Below, in pieces: positions 9,327 to 18,828 of a stretch of DNA of 64,000 nt. The stretch covers positions 620,001 to 684,000 of the forward strand of contig NZ_VLKF01000001.1 in the NCBI RefSeq assembly GCF_007994135.1. Direction: 5' to 3'. The notes beneath the pieces were generated by a model. It was not told where the DNA came from and did no database searches. It saw nothing but the letters and a program-made list of their open reading frames with translations. Each line of letters begins with the position of its first letter. Position 1 is the first letter of the stretch. The position numbers and the translations under genes were made by a program. Source of the DNA: Modestobacter roseus (GTDB lineage: Bacteria; Actinomycetota; Actinomycetes; Mycobacteriales; Geodermatophilaceae).

Positions 9327-10184
9327 TCCGTCGCCGTGGTCACCGACTCCACGGCCTACCTGCCGGCCGAGGTCGTCGCCGAGCTGGGCATCGAGGTCGT
9401 GCCGCTGTACGTGGTGCTCGCCGGCCGGTCCGGCCGGGAGGGCAGCGACGTCACCTCGGCCGAGGTGGCCCGCGCGCTCTCCGTCCGCGGCGGGCACGTC
9501 ACCACCTCCCGGCCGACGCCCGGTGACTTCGTCACCACCTACCGCCGGCTGCTGACCGGCGGAGCCGACCGGGTCGTCTCGGTGCACCTCTCCGGTGAGC
9601 TCTCCGGGACCTGGGACGCCGCCCGGGTCGCCGCCGGGCAGGTGGGGGAGCACCTGGTCACCGTGCTGGACTCCCGGTCCGCGGCCATGGGCAACGGGTT
9701 CGCGGTGCTGGCCGCCGCGCGCGCGGCGGCGGCCGGTGGCAGCGCCGAGCAGGTCGCGCAGGCGGCCCGGGAGACCGCCGCAGCGAGCCGCACGTTCTTC
9801 GTCGTCGACACCCTCGAGCACCTGCGCCGCGGCGGCCGGATCGGCTCGGCGGCCGCGTGGCTGGGCACGGCGCTGGCGGTGAAGCCGGTGCTGCACGTGA
9901 CCGACGGGCGGGTCGTGCCGCTGGAGAAGGTGCGCACCTCTGCCCGCGCGATCAGCCGCCTGGTGCAGCGCGCCGTCGAGGTGGCCGGCGACCGGCCGGT
10001 GGCTGCCGCCGTGCACCACCTCGCCGCCCCCGAGCGGGCAGAACGCCTCGCCGAGCAGCTGCGGGACCGGCTGCCGCAGCTGCGTGAGCTGCACGTCAGC
10101 GAGCTCGGCGCTGCCGTCGGTGCCCACGTGGGCCCGGGTGCGGTCGGGGTGGTCGTCGACCCGACGGCGCGCGCCGAGGACTGA
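9324..10184 (+). CDS. DegV family fatty-acid-binding protein
   Basis: 286 residues with the DegV start VAVVTDSTAYLPAEV, the ligand-site segment TSRPTPGDF, and FVVDTLEHLRRGGRIG in the middle. DegV (FakB-like) proteins bind a fatty acid; in Firmicutes they present it to the kinase FakA. No fakA-like gene is nearby, so the partner is unknown. Same position as the mycobacterial degV gene next to comEA. Confidence 0.9.
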   Translation: MSVAVVTDSTAYLPAEVVAELGIEVVPLYVVLAGRSGREGSDVTSAEVARALSVRGGHVTTSRPTPGDFVTTYRRLLTGGADRVVSVHLSGELSGTWDAARVAAGQVGEHLVTVLDSRSAAMGNGFAVLAAARAAAAGGSAEQVAQAARETAAASRTFFVVDTLEHLRRGGRIGSAAAWLGTALAVKPVLHVTDGRVVPLEKVRTSARAISRLVQRAVEVAGDRPVAAAVHHLAAPERAERLAEQLRDRLPQLRELHVSELGAAVGAHVGPGAVGVVVDPTARAED

Positions 10185-10321
10185 CCGGGACCGGGGTCGG
10201 GGGAGAGGCAGCACCGGGCCACCGTCTCCGCTCACCGGGGCGGGTCGCCCGCCGTCGTCCACAGACGAGTGCTCCGTCCACAACCTGGCCGGACGCGGTG
10301 CGGACGTCAGCCCGACGTCCC

Positions 10322-10337
10322 TACCGTCCCCGGCGTG
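10322..10337 (+). promoter_or_regulatory. -10 element of comEA (leaderless)
   Basis: TACCGT (10322-10327), 7 bases, then GTG (10335). It decides the comEA start over the longer open frame. Confidence 0.6.
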
Positions 10338-11216
10338 CGCTCCTCCCCCCGTCCTGGCGATGACGACGTCATCCGTGCCCGGCTGCGGGCGCTGCTGGCG
10401 GAGGGGCAGCAGCGTCCGGGCGGGTGGGTTCCCGAGCCGGTCGACGAGGACGAGGAACCGCCGGACGGCGAGCAGCTCCCCGGGCCCCGGCGGCTGTGGG
10501 CGGCCGACGACCAGCGCACCACCCCGCTCGACGAGGCGGCCGACGAGCCGTCGCTGCCGGCCGGGCTGGGGCGCCACCGGGCACCGGGTCCGGCCGCGCG
10601 GGTGAGTCCTGGCCGGTCGGGCGCGTGGACGCTGTGGGCGGCGGCCGTCCTCGCCGCCGCGGCCGTGGTCGGCTGGACGTGGGCCGACCGGCCGACGGTG
10701 GACCAGGTACCCGCCGGGGCCAGTGTGGCGGTGCCGTCGGCCCCGTCGTCGGGCCCGGCGCCGGGGGTGCCGGAGAGCAGTGCGCCGGCGGCCGGCGCCG
10801 AGGTCGTGGTGTCGGTGATCGGCCAGGTCGCCTCGCCCGGGCTGGTCACCCTGCCCGCCGGGTCGCGGGTCGCGGACGCCCTCGCCGCCGTGGGGGGACT
10901 GCTGCCGGAGGCCGATCCGGCGTCGGTCAACGCAGCGGCCGTCCTCGTCGACGGCGAGCAGCTCGCGGTGGGCCTGCCGGGGGCGGTCGCCGGTCCCGCG
11001 GCGGCAGCCGGTGGACCGGCCGGTGGGCTGGTGGACCTCAACCGGGCCACCGTGGCCGAGCTGGACGCGCTGCCGGGCATCGGACCCGTGCTCGCCCAGC
11101 GGATCGTCGACCACCGGGACACCTCCGGGCCCTTCACCAGCGTCGAGCAGCTGGACGACGTGAGCGGCATCGGGCCGGCGGTCTACGCCGACCTGGTCGA
11201 CCGGGTCACGGTCTGA
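10335..11216 (+). CDS. comEA: ComEA-type DNA-binding protein
   Basis: DNA receptor of the natural transformation apparatus, anchored in the membrane. The 293-residue product has a cytoplasmic, charged N-terminus, one membrane segment (about 97-114, TLWAAAVLAAAAVVGW), a Pro/Ala linker, an SLBB domain (about 155-215, VSVIGQVASPGLVTLPAGSRV) and a C-terminal helix-hairpin-helix pair (VDLNRATVAELDALPGIGP) that binds duplex DNA. GTG 10335 is chosen for the -10 in front of it. It is coupled with comEC. Confidence 0.92.
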   Translation: MRSSPRPGDDDVIRARLRALLAEGQQRPGGWVPEPVDEDEEPPDGEQLPGPRRLWAADDQRTTPLDEAADEPSLPAGLGRHRAPGPAARVSPGRSGAWTLWAAAVLAAAAVVGWTWADRPTVDQVPAGASVAVPSAPSSGPAPGVPESSAPAAGAEVVVSVIGQVASPGLVTLPAGSRVADALAAVGGLLPEADPASVNAAAVLVDGEQLAVGLPGAVAGPAAAAGGPAGGLVDLNRATVAELDALPGIGPVLAQRIVDHRDTSGPFTSVEQLDDVSGIGPAVYADLVDRVTV

Positions 11217-11268
11217 GGTGCCGGCCGGACGACGGTCTCCCGGCCGGCCCGATGTGGAGGTGCACCGC

Positions 11269-14200
11269 GTGCGGGCCGAGGGCCGGTGGCGCTGGGTCGA
11301 CCTGCGGCTGGTCCCGGCGGCGGCCACGGTCTGGGTGCTGACGCTCCTCGCGCCGCACGCCGGGCCGCGGCTGCTCCTCACCGGTGCGGCCGGTGCCGCG
11401 GTGGCCGGGGCCGTGCTGCTCGCCGGGCACCGGGGGCACCGGTCCCCGGCGGCGCTGGTCCTGGTCGGGTGCCTGGCCGCGGCCACCGTCACCGCCGCGT
11501 TCGCCGGTGTGCGGGCGCAGGCCCGTGCCGATTCGCCACTGGCGGGGCTGGCCGAGCGAGGGGCGGTGGTCCCGCTGGTCGTCCGGCTCGGCTCGGATCC
11601 CCGGCCGCTGGCCGGCAGCCCCGAGCGGGTGCTGGTGACCGGCCGGGTCAGCGAGGTCGACGGCGTCCCGGCCGACGCGGGCCGGGTCCTGGTGTTCGGC
11701 CCGGCCGAGGAGTGGCGCGGACTGCTGCCCGGCCAACCGGTGGCGCTGCGGGCGTCCCTGCGCCCGGCCGGCCCGACCGACGAGGTGGTCGCGGTGCTGT
11801 CGGCGCGCTCCCCGCCCCGGCCGGTGGAGAGCGCGGGCCCGGTGCAGGGTGCGGCGGGCACGCTGCGCGCCGGGCTGTCCGCGTCGGCGGACCGCACCGT
11901 GCCCGATCCGGCGGGCGGGCTGCTGCCGGGCCTGGTCGTCGGCGACACCTCCGGGCTCGACCCGGTCCTCGTCGGGGAGTTCCGCCGGTCGGGGCTGTCC
12001 CACCTGCTCGCGGTCTCGGGCGCGAACGTGGCGATCGCGGTGGGGCTGGTGCTCGCCCCGCTCCGGGCGCGCGGGAGCGATCGGCGGGTGCAGGCGCTCG
12101 TGGGGGCGCTGGCGATCGCCGGGTTCGTGGTGCTGGCCCGCCCGGAGCCGAGCGTGCTGCGGGCGGCGGCCATGGGTGCGGTGGCGCTGCTGGCGCTGGC
12201 GTCGGGGCGCAGCCGGGTGGCCGTCCCGGCGCTGGCCGCGAGCGTGGTCGTGCTGCTGGTCGTCGACCCGGCGCTGGCGCGGGACCCGGGCTTCGCCCTG
12301 TCGGTCACCGCGACGGCCGCGATCGTGCTGCTCGCGCCCGGCTGGTCACGCCGGCTGCGGGCGCGCGGGGTGCCGCGGCCGGTCGCCGACGCGCTGGCGG
12401 TGAGCGCGGCGGCGGGGCTGGCCACCGCACCGCTGGTCGCGGCCCTCTCCGGTGCGGTCAGCCTGGTGTCGCTGCCGGCCAACCTCCTCGCGGCTCCGGT
12501 GGTCGCGCCGGCGACCGTGCTGGGGCTGCTGGCCGCGTTGGTCTCCCCGCTGACCGGGACGGGCGCGGATGCGCTCACCTGGCTGGCGGGGTGGCCGGTG
12601 CGCTGGCTGGTCCTCGTCGCCCGGACGGCGGCCGCCGTGCCCGACGGCGTCACCCCCTGGCCGACCGGCCGGACCGGCGCCATCGCCCTGGCGCTGGTGC
12701 TGGGGGCGGTCTGCTGGGCACTGGTCCGCTGGCCACGGCTGCGGGTGCTCGCCCTGGCCGCCGTGCTGGGCGCGGTCGTCGTGGGCTGGCCGCTGCGGCA
12801 GGCCGGGCGGGGCTGGCCGCTGCGGGAGACGGTGGTGGTCGCCTGTGACGTCGGGCAGGGGGACGCCCTGGTGTTCCCGACCGGGCCCGGGGAAGCGGTC
12901 CTGGTCGACGCCGGACCCGACCCCGCGCTGGCCGACGGGTGCCTGGACCGGCTCGGCATCGACCGGCTGCCGCTGGTGCTGCTCTCGCACCTGGACGCCG
13001 ACCACGTCGGGGGCCTGTCCGGCGCACTCGGCGGCCGGGAGGTGGGCGAGGTCGCCACCGGCACGCTCGCGCCGGACGAGGACCGGCTGCCGGAGCTGCT
13101 GGCGGTGCTGGACCAGCTGGGTGGCCGGCACACCGTGCTGCCGCCGGGGGAGCGGCGCGCCGTCGGTGGCGCGGTGTTCGACGCCCTGGCGCCGGATCCG
13201 GACGAGGCCGTCCGGGGCGGCGACGCCAACCAGCTCTCGCTCGTCGTCCGGGCGGAGGTCCGGGGGCTGCGGGTGCTGCTCACCGGCGACGTCGGGGAGG
13301 AGACCGAGGCCCGGCTGCGGAGGTCCGGGATCGACCTCACCGCCGACGTGCTCAAGGTGCCCCACCACGGCAGCGGCGACGTCGACCCGGAGTTCGTCGC
13401 CGCCACCGGTGCGCAGGTGGCGCTGACCTCCGTGGGTGCCGACAACACCTACGGCCACCCGGCCGCGACACTGCTGACGGCGCTGGCGGACGCCGGGATG
13501 CGCCACTACCGCACCGACCGGGACGGCGACGTGGCAGTGGTGGGCCGGGCGGGGGAGTGGGGCGTGGCGGTGCGGGGCCCGGACACCGTGCTGCGGGCGG
13601 CCGCCGGCCGGCCGACCCCGCTGCCGGCGGCGACCGTCCCGGTCCGGCGGGCGGCAGCACGGTCGTGTCGGTGGCGCGTGGCAGCATGGCGCCGTGGCCG
13701 CCGCACCCCCAGCCCCGACGTCCCGGTTGCGGCTGGTCGTGGGCGAGGAGGAGCTGCTGCGGGCCCGCGCCGTCTCCGCCGTCCGCGCCGCGGTCCGCGA
13801 CCGCCACCCCGACGTCGAGGAGCACGAGCTGGTCGCCGCCGGCCTGGAGCTCGGGCACCTGACCGAGGTGCTCTCACCCTCGCTGTTCGGGGGCCACCGG
13901 CTGGTCGTCGTCGCCGGCGCGCACGAGGCCGCGGCCGCGCTCGCCGACTCCCTCACCGGCTACCTGAAAGACCCGGACCCCGAGCTCACCCTGGTGCTGG
14001 TGCACAGCGGGGGGAAGCGGAACGAGGCGCTCCTCAAGTCCTTCAAGGCCGCCGGGGCCGCGGTCGACGAGTGCCCGAAGATCAGCTCGGCGGGGGAGCG
14101 GGTGGCCTTCGTCCGCAACGAGGTGCGTCACGCCGGCGGGCGGATCACCCCCGACGCCGTCACCGCCCTGCTCGACGCGGTCGGCAACGACCTGCGCGGG

Positions 14201-14331
14201 CTCTCCGCGGCGGCGAGCCAGCTGGTGTCGGACTTCGGCGGGAACATCGACGCCGACGACGTCGCCCGCTTCCACCGGGGGCAGGCGGAGGTCACCGGGT
14301 TCACCGTCGCCGAGCGGGTGCTGGTCGGTGA
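11269..14331 (+). CDS. comEC: ComEC/Rec2 DNA-uptake channel, reading frame runs into holA
   Basis: Polytopic membrane protein that passes single-stranded DNA into the cytoplasm. From GTG 11269 (GGAGG at 11256-11260; GTG 11218 also possible) come several N-terminal membrane segments, an outer domain, the Competence domain (LLAVSGANVAIAVGLVLAP) and a C-terminal metallo-beta-lactamase-like domain (DVGQGDALVFPTG, SHLDADHVGGL, LKVPHHGSGD). Recognisable homology ends near 13615 (about 780 residues). No stop follows: the frame continues 638 bases over holA as an Arg/Gly/Pro-rich tail typical of out-of-frame high-GC DNA. Either the gene really overlaps holA, or a small indel hides the true stop. Confidence 0.85.
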   Translation: MRAEGRWRWVDLRLVPAAATVWVLTLLAPHAGPRLLLTGAAGAAVAGAVLLAGHRGHRSPAALVLVGCLAAATVTAAFAGVRAQARADSPLAGLAERGAVVPLVVRLGSDPRPLAGSPERVLVTGRVSEVDGVPADAGRVLVFGPAEEWRGLLPGQPVALRASLRPAGPTDEVVAVLSARSPPRPVESAGPVQGAAGTLRAGLSASADRTVPDPAGGLLPGLVVGDTSGLDPVLVGEFRRSGLSHLLAVSGANVAIAVGLVLAPLRARGSDRRVQALVGALAIAGFVVLARPEPSVLRAAAMGAVALLALASGRSRVAVPALAASVVVLLVVDPALARDPGFALSVTATAAIVLLAPGWSRRLRARGVPRPVADALAVSAAAGLATAPLVAALSGAVSLVSLPANLLAAPVVAPATVLGLLAALVSPLTGTGADALTWLAGWPVRWLVLVARTAAAVPDGVTPWPTGRTGAIALALVLGAVCWALVRWPRLRVLALAAVLGAVVVGWPLRQAGRGWPLRETVVVACDVGQGDALVFPTGPGEAVLVDAGPDPALADGCLDRLGIDRLPLVLLSHLDADHVGGLSGALGGREVGEVATGTLAPDEDRLPELLAVLDQLGGRHTVLPPGERRAVGGAVFDALAPDPDEAVRGGDANQLSLVVRAEVRGLRVLLTGDVGEETEARLRRSGIDLTADVLKVPHHGSGDVDPEFVAATGAQVALTSVGADNTYGHPAATLLTALADAGMRHYRTDRDGDVAVVGRAGEWGVAVRGPDTVLRAAAGRPTPLPAATVPVRRAAARSCRWRVAAWRRGRRTPSPDVPVAAGRGRGGAAAGPRRLRRPRRGPRPPPRRRGARAGRRRPGARAPDRGALTLAVRGPPAGRRRRRARGRGRARRLPHRLPERPGPRAHPGAGAQRGEAERGAPQVLQGRRGRGRRVPEDQLGGGAGGLRPQRGASRRRADHPRRRHRPARRGRQRPARALRGGEPAGVGLRREHRRRRRRPLPPGAGGGHRVHRRRAGAGR

Positions 14332-14692
14332 CACCGCCGGGTCGGTGGAGATGCTGCGGTGGGCGCTGGACCGCGGCGTGGCGCACGTGCTGATCGCCGA
14401 CGCCCTCGCCGACGGCGTGCGCACCGCGGCCCGGGTCGCGTCGCTGAACACCTCGAACATCGGTGAGCTCGCCCGGCAGCTGAAACTGCCGCCGTGGAAG
14501 GTCAAGAAGGCGCAGAGCCAGGCCCGCGGCTGGAGCATCGACGCGCTGCAGCAGGCGATCGGCGTGGCCGCCGAGCTGAACGCCGACGTCAAGGGTGCGG
14601 CGGCCAGCGCCGACTACGCCCTCGAGCGGGCGGTGCGCCGGATGGTGGCCATCCGGGCCGCCGGCGGCGGACGGTCCGGCGCCGGCCGCTGA
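13694..14692 (+). CDS. holA: DNA polymerase III subunit delta
   Basis: Clamp-loader subunit that opens the beta sliding clamp. 332 residues, normal length, with RLRLVVGEEELLRARAVSAV at the start, the actinobacterial LVLVHSGGKRNEALLKSFKAAGA segment and the helical C-terminal collar (LKLPPWKVKKAQSQARGWS). GTG 13694 is the first plausible start; CAGCAT six bases upstream may serve as -10. The comEA-comEC-holA-rpsT order is typical of actinobacteria. Its first two thirds are overlapped by the comEC frame. Confidence 0.94.
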   Translation: MAAAPPAPTSRLRLVVGEEELLRARAVSAVRAAVRDRHPDVEEHELVAAGLELGHLTEVLSPSLFGGHRLVVVAGAHEAAAALADSLTGYLKDPDPELTLVLVHSGGKRNEALLKSFKAAGAAVDECPKISSAGERVAFVRNEVRHAGGRITPDAVTALLDAVGNDLRGLSAAASQLVSDFGGNIDADDVARFHRGQAEVTGFTVAERVLVGDTAGSVEMLRWALDRGVAHVLIADALADGVRTAARVASLNTSNIGELARQLKLPPWKVKKAQSQARGWSIDALQQAIGVAAELNADVKGAAASADYALERAVRRMVAIRAAGGGRSGAGR

Positions 14693-14756
14693 GCCCACGC
14701 GCCGACGTCCTCGACCCACGGCCAGGCCGGCCGGTCCCGGTCCGTCAGACCGGCGA

Positions 14757-14821
14757 GGCCCGACGGACCGGGCCACCACATGCGTCGGGCCCCCGCTCCC
14801 GGAGGTGGAGTGAGGGCCCGA
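14757..14821. terminator. Bidirectional terminator region between holA and rpsT
   Basis: Two hairpins in the convergent gap: GGCCCG/CGGGCC (14757-14774) and TCGGGCCC (14785-14792) with GGGCCCGA (14814-14821), the latter extended by an imperfect inner stem. They can serve holA on the top strand and rpsT on the bottom strand. Confidence 0.75.
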
Positions 14822-14854
14822 GGTGCCAGCGGTGCGGGGCACCGCTGCGGTCGC

Positions 14855-15115
14855 TCAGAGAGAGGCGACCTTCTTGGCCAGCGCCGACTTGCGGTTGGCG
14901 GCCTGGTTCTTGTGGATGATGCCCTTGCTGGCGGCCTTGTCCAGCGCCTTGCTGGCGGTCTGGAGCGCGGTGGTCGCCGCTTCCTTGTCCCCGGCGTCGG
15001 CGGCCGCGCGGAAGCGACGCACCTGCGTCTTCAGGGCGGACTTGACCGCGACGTTGCGCTGACGCGCGATCTCGTTGGTCTTGATCCGCTTGATCTGGGA
15101 CTTGATGTTCGCCAC
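14855..15115 (-). CDS. rpsT: 30S ribosomal protein S20
   Basis: Primary 16S rRNA-binding protein of the small subunit. 86 residues with the S20 signature [20 protein letters not shown] at the N-terminus and [20 protein letters not shown] at the C-terminus. The frame is open upstream, but GTG 15115 gives the canonical start. It is divergent from lepA, with a candidate -10 TATCTT on the reverse strand near 15200 that would give a leader of roughly 75 nt. Confidence 0.96.
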   Translation of the reverse strand: MANIKSQIKRIKTNEIARQRNVAVKSALKTQVRRFRAAADAGDKEAATTALQTASKALDKAASKGIIHKNQAANRKSALAKKVASL

Positions 15116-15302
15116 GCGTGAGCCTCGGATGTCTCGCAGGGAGGTGTACTTCTGACAGTGCGTCCACGGCACGACGAATCGCCTGCGGACCGGCCTCACA
15201 AGATACCAGGAAGTCGCAGGGCCCCCCAACCCGCGTCGCGGGCGGCGGCGCCCCGCCGGGCGATCGCCTTACCCGGGGCAGCCGTGGGACGATGGCGGCA
15301 CT

Positions 15303-17147
15303 GTGACGACTCCTGCCTCCACCGATCCCGCCCGGATCCGGAACTTCTGCATCATCGCCCACATCGACCACGGCAAGTCGACGTTGGCCGACCGGATGCT
15401 CGAGGTGACCGGGATCGTCGAGGGGCGCCAGATGCGCGCCCAGTACCTCGACCGCATGGACATCGAGCGTGAGCGCGGCATCACCATCAAGGCGCAGAAC
15501 GTGCGCCTGCCGTGGACCCCGCGATCCGGGCCGCTGGCCGGCGACGAGTACGTGCTGGACATGATCGACACCCCCGGCCATGTCGACTTCACCTACGAGG
15601 TGTCCCGGTCGCTGGCCGCTTGCGAGGGCGCGGTGCTGCTGGTCGACGCCGCGCAGGGGATCGAGGCCCAGACGCTGGCGAACCTGTACCTGGCGCTGGA
15701 GAACGACCTCACGATCATCCCGGTGCTGAACAAGATCGACCTGCCGGCCGCCCAGCCGGAGAAGTACGCCGCCGAGATCGCCCACATCATCGGCTGCGAA
15801 CCGGACGACGTGCTGCGGGTCAGCGGCAAGACCGGTGAGGGCGTCGCCGAGCTGCTGGACACGATCGTGGAGAAGATCCCGGCTCCGGTCGGCGACGCCG
15901 ACGCCCCGGCCCGCGCGATGATCTTCGACTCGGTCTACGACATCTACCGCGGCGTCATCACCTACGTCCGCGTCGTCGACGGCCGGATCAGCGGCCGCGA
16001 GCGGATCAAGATGATGTCCACCGGCGCGGTCCACGAGCTGCTGGAGATCGGCGTGATCTCCCCGGAGCCCAAGCCGGTCCCGGCGCTCGGCGTCGGCGAG
16101 GTCGGCTACTTCATCACCGGGGTGAAGGACGTCCGCCAGTCCCGCGTCGGTGACACCGTGACCCTGCAGCACAAGCCGGCCAGCGAGCCGATCGGCGGCT
16201 ACAGCGACCCCAAGCCGATGGTCTACTCCGGCCTCTACCCGATCGACGGCAGCGAGTACCAGCTGCTGCGGGAGTCGCTGGACAAGCTGCTGCTCAACGA
16301 CGCGGCGCTGGTCTACGAGCCGGAGACCTCTGCGGCCCTGGGCTTCGGCTTCCGGGTCGGCTTCCTCGGCCTGCTGCACCTGGAGATCGTCCGCGAGCGG
16401 CTGGAGCGCGAGGCGGGCATCAGCCTGATCTCCACCGCGCCCAACGTCGTCTACCGGGTGGTGATGGAGGACCGGTCCGAGGTCGTCGTCACCAACCCCA
16501 GCGACTGGCCCAGCGGGAAGATCGACAAGGTCTACGAGCCGATCGTGAACGCCACGATCATCGCCCCCAGCGACTACACCGGCGCGATCATGGAGCTCTG
16601 CCAGAGCCGGCGCGGGTCGCTGACCGGCATGGACTACCTCTCCGAGACCCGGGTCGAGCTGCGCTACACGCTGCCCCTGGGCGAGATCATCTTCGACTTC
16701 TTCGACGCGCTGAAGTCGCGCACCCGCGGCTACGCCTCGCTGGACTACGCCGAGGCCGGGGAGCAGGAGTCGAAGCTGGTCAAGGTCGACATCCTGCTGC
16801 AGGGCGAGGCCGTCGACGCCTTCTCCGCGATCGTGCACGCCGACAAGGCCTACAGCTACGGCGTGCTGATGGCCGGCAAGCTGCGCGAGCTCATCCCGCG
16901 CCAGCAGTTCGAGGTGCCCATCCAGGCCGCCGTCGGCTCCCGGGTGATCGCCCGCGAGACGGTGCGCGCCATCCGCAAGGACGTCCTCGCCAAGTGCTAC
17001 GGCGGTGACATCACCCGCAAGCGGAAGCTGCTGGAGAAGCAGAAGGAGGGCAAGAAGCGGATGAAGATGGTCGGCCGCGTCGAGGTCCCCCAGGAGGCGT
17101 TCGTCGCCGCGCTCTCCACCGGCGAGCCCACCAGCGCGAAGAAGTGA
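15303..17147 (+). CDS. lepA: Elongation factor 4 (LepA)
   Basis: Ribosomal GTPase that remodels or back-translocates stalled or maturing ribosomes. 614 residues: G domain ([15 protein letters not shown] near 19, [14 protein letters not shown]), EF-G-like domains II, III and V, and the LepA-specific C-terminal domain ([16 protein letters not shown]). GTG 15303. It is divergent from rpsT. In many actinobacteria lepA is followed by hemW and hrcA; here about 13 kb of extra genes lie between lepA and hemW. Confidence 0.97.
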   Translation: MTTPASTDPARIRNFCIIAHIDHGKSTLADRMLEVTGIVEGRQMRAQYLDRMDIERERGITIKAQNVRLPWTPRSGPLAGDEYVLDMIDTPGHVDFTYEVSRSLAACEGAVLLVDAAQGIEAQTLANLYLALENDLTIIPVLNKIDLPAAQPEKYAAEIAHIIGCEPDDVLRVSGKTGEGVAELLDTIVEKIPAPVGDADAPARAMIFDSVYDIYRGVITYVRVVDGRISGRERIKMMSTGAVHELLEIGVISPEPKPVPALGVGEVGYFITGVKDVRQSRVGDTVTLQHKPASEPIGGYSDPKPMVYSGLYPIDGSEYQLLRESLDKLLLNDAALVYEPETSAALGFGFRVGFLGLLHLEIVRERLEREAGISLISTAPNVVYRVVMEDRSEVVVTNPSDWPSGKIDKVYEPIVNATIIAPSDYTGAIMELCQSRRGSLTGMDYLSETRVELRYTLPLGEIIFDFFDALKSRTRGYASLDYAEAGEQESKLVKVDILLQGEAVDAFSAIVHADKAYSYGVLMAGKLRELIPRQQFEVPIQAAVGSRVIARETVRAIRKDVLAKCYGGDITRKRKLLEKQKEGKKRMKMVGRVEVPQEAFVAALSTGEPTSAKK

Positions 17148-17803
17148 TCACCGGGCGCATCGAGGCGGTCTGCGTCTCAGGCAGCGACCTGCTGCCGTTG
17201 CCGGACAAGCGCCCCAACCGGTCGGGCATCGACAAGAAGCCGGTGGCCGGCCGGGTCGCCGTCCACCCGCTGGGCCTGGACGGCGACGTCCAGGTCAACC
17301 GGAAGCACCACGGCGGCGAGGGCCAGGCGGTCTACGCGTACGCCCAGGACGACGCCGAGTGGTGGGAGGCCGAGCTGGGCCGCGAGCTGCCGCCCGGCCG
17401 GTTCGGCGAGAACCTGCGCACCACCGGGCTCGACCTGCGCAACGCCGTCATCGGCGAGCAGTGGCAGGCGGGGACCGCACGGTTCGAGGTGACCGCCTGG
17501 CGTACCCCGTGCGCCAACTTCGCCCGCTTCTGGGGCGTGCCCGACCTGGTCAGGCGGTTCACCGCGCACGGTGCCACCGGCGCCTACCTGCGGGTGCTGC
17601 AGACCGGCGACGTCGGGTCCGGCGACCTGGTCCAGGTGCACCACCGTCCCGACCACGGGATCACCGTCGAGACCGCCTTCCGGATCGTGATGACGCAGAA
17701 GGCCCGGCTCCCCGAGCTGACCCCGATCCTGCCGTTCCTCGCGGACAAGGACCGGCCGGTGCTGGCCGCCAAGATCGAGAAGCGGCTCGCCGCCCGGGCC
17801 TGA
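17144..17803 (+). CDS. MOSC domain protein (YiiM-like)
   Basis: 219 residues with the MOSC pattern: [23 protein letters not shown] (conserved HGG), [27 protein letters not shown] with the conserved Cys. MOSC proteins of this type handle molybdenum-cofactor-bound sulfur, for example reduction of N-hydroxylated compounds (YiiM). The substrate is not predictable. GTG overlaps the lepA stop by 4 bases, so the two are co-translated. Confidence 0.85.
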   Translation: MITGRIEAVCVSGSDLLPLPDKRPNRSGIDKKPVAGRVAVHPLGLDGDVQVNRKHHGGEGQAVYAYAQDDAEWWEAELGRELPPGRFGENLRTTGLDLRNAVIGEQWQAGTARFEVTAWRTPCANFARFWGVPDLVRRFTAHGATGAYLRVLQTGDVGSGDLVQVHHRPDHGITVETAFRIVMTQKARLPELTPILPFLADKDRPVLAAKIEKRLAARA

Positions 17804-17807
17804 GCCG

Positions 17808-18773
17808 TCAGATCGTGAAGACGATCTTGCCGTTCGTGCGGCCCTCGAGCATCCGCGCGAAGCCCTCCCGGGCCTCGGACAGCGGCAGCTCGACGTCGAT
17901 CTGCGGGCGCACCCCGGTGACCCGGCACATCTGGATCAGGTCGTCGAGCTCCTCGCGGCTGCCCATCGTGGAGCCGACCACCGACAGCTGGGTGAAGAAC
18001 ACCCGGTTCAGCTCGGCGCCCGGGTTGAACCCGGTGGTGGCCCCGCAGACGACGACCACGCCGCCGGGCTTCAGCGACTTGATGCTGTGGCTCCAGGTCG
18101 CCTCGCCCACGGTCTCCATCACGCCGTCCACCCGCTCGGGCAGCCGCGCCCCGGACTCGAACGCCTGGTCCGCGCCCAGGGCCAGCGCCGCGGCGCGCTT
18201 CTCCTCGCTGCGCCCGGTCACCCACATCCGGTAGCCGGCGGCCGACCCGAGCCGGACCAACGCGGTGGACACCCCGCCGCTCGCGCCCTGCACCAGCACC
18301 GTCTGACCGGGCCGCAACCCGGAGCGGACGAACAGCATCCGGTAGGCGGTCAGCCACGCCGTCGGCAGGCAGGCTGCCTCGGCGAAGGAGAGCTCGGCCG
18401 GCTTCGGGACGACGTTGCGGCGCGGCACCGCCACCCGTTCGGCCAGCGTGCCCTGGTACCGCTCGGAGAGCAGCGAGCGCTTGGGGTCCATCGTCTCGTC
18501 GCCGGTCCAGTCGGGGGAGGAGATGACCGCGTGGACGACGACCTCGTTGCCGTCGGCGTCCACCCCCGCGGCGTCGCAGCCGAGCACCATCGGCATCCGC
18601 TCGGCCGGCAGCCCCACACCGCGCAGGCTGAACAGGTCGTGGTGGTTCAGCGAGGCGGCCTTCACCTCGACCGTCGTCCAGTCCTCGGGTACCTCCGGCT
18701 CGGGCCGGTCACCGACCTCCAGCACCGAGAGCGGGTCGTCCGGAGCGGGCGTGGAGACGAAGGCAGCGAGCAT
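17808..18773 (-). CDS. Zinc-type alcohol dehydrogenase / quinone oxidoreductase family protein (MDR)
   Basis: 321 residues of the medium-chain dehydrogenase/reductase fold: an N-terminal GroES-like domain (LNHHDLFSLRGVG, MVLGCDAAG) and a Rossmann domain (VLVQGASGGVSTALVRLGSAAGY). The structural and catalytic zinc cysteines are not evident, which favours a quinone-oxidoreductase-like, NADPH-using enzyme. ATG 18773 is chosen because TACGTT on the reverse strand ends 7 bases before it. It converges on the MOSC gene, 4 bases from its stop. The substrate is unknown. Confidence 0.85.
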   Translation of the reverse strand: MLAAFVSTPAPDDPLSVLEVGDRPEPEVPEDWTTVEVKAASLNHHDLFSLRGVGLPAERMPMVLGCDAAGVDADGNEVVVHAVISSPDWTGDETMDPKRSLLSERYQGTLAERVAVPRRNVVPKPAELSFAEAACLPTAWLTAYRMLFVRSGLRPGQTVLVQGASGGVSTALVRLGSAAGYRMWVTGRSEEKRAAALALGADQAFESGARLPERVDGVMETVGEATWSHSIKSLKPGGVVVVCGATTGFNPGAELNRVFFTQLSVVGSTMGSREELDDLIQMCRVTGVRPQIDVELPLSEAREGFARMLEGRTNGKIVFTI

Positions 18774-18828
18774 GCCTGGCAACGTAACCGAGGCGGCCGA
18801 CGACAGCGACGTGGGTCACGCCGCGTCC

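Noticed and set aside
7908-13448. Very long reverse-strand open frame of 1846 codons over nadD to comEC
   Set aside because: It is antisense to seven well-supported genes, is rich in Ser/Arg/Pro/Gly as expected of a high-GC shadow frame, and has no recognisable domain.
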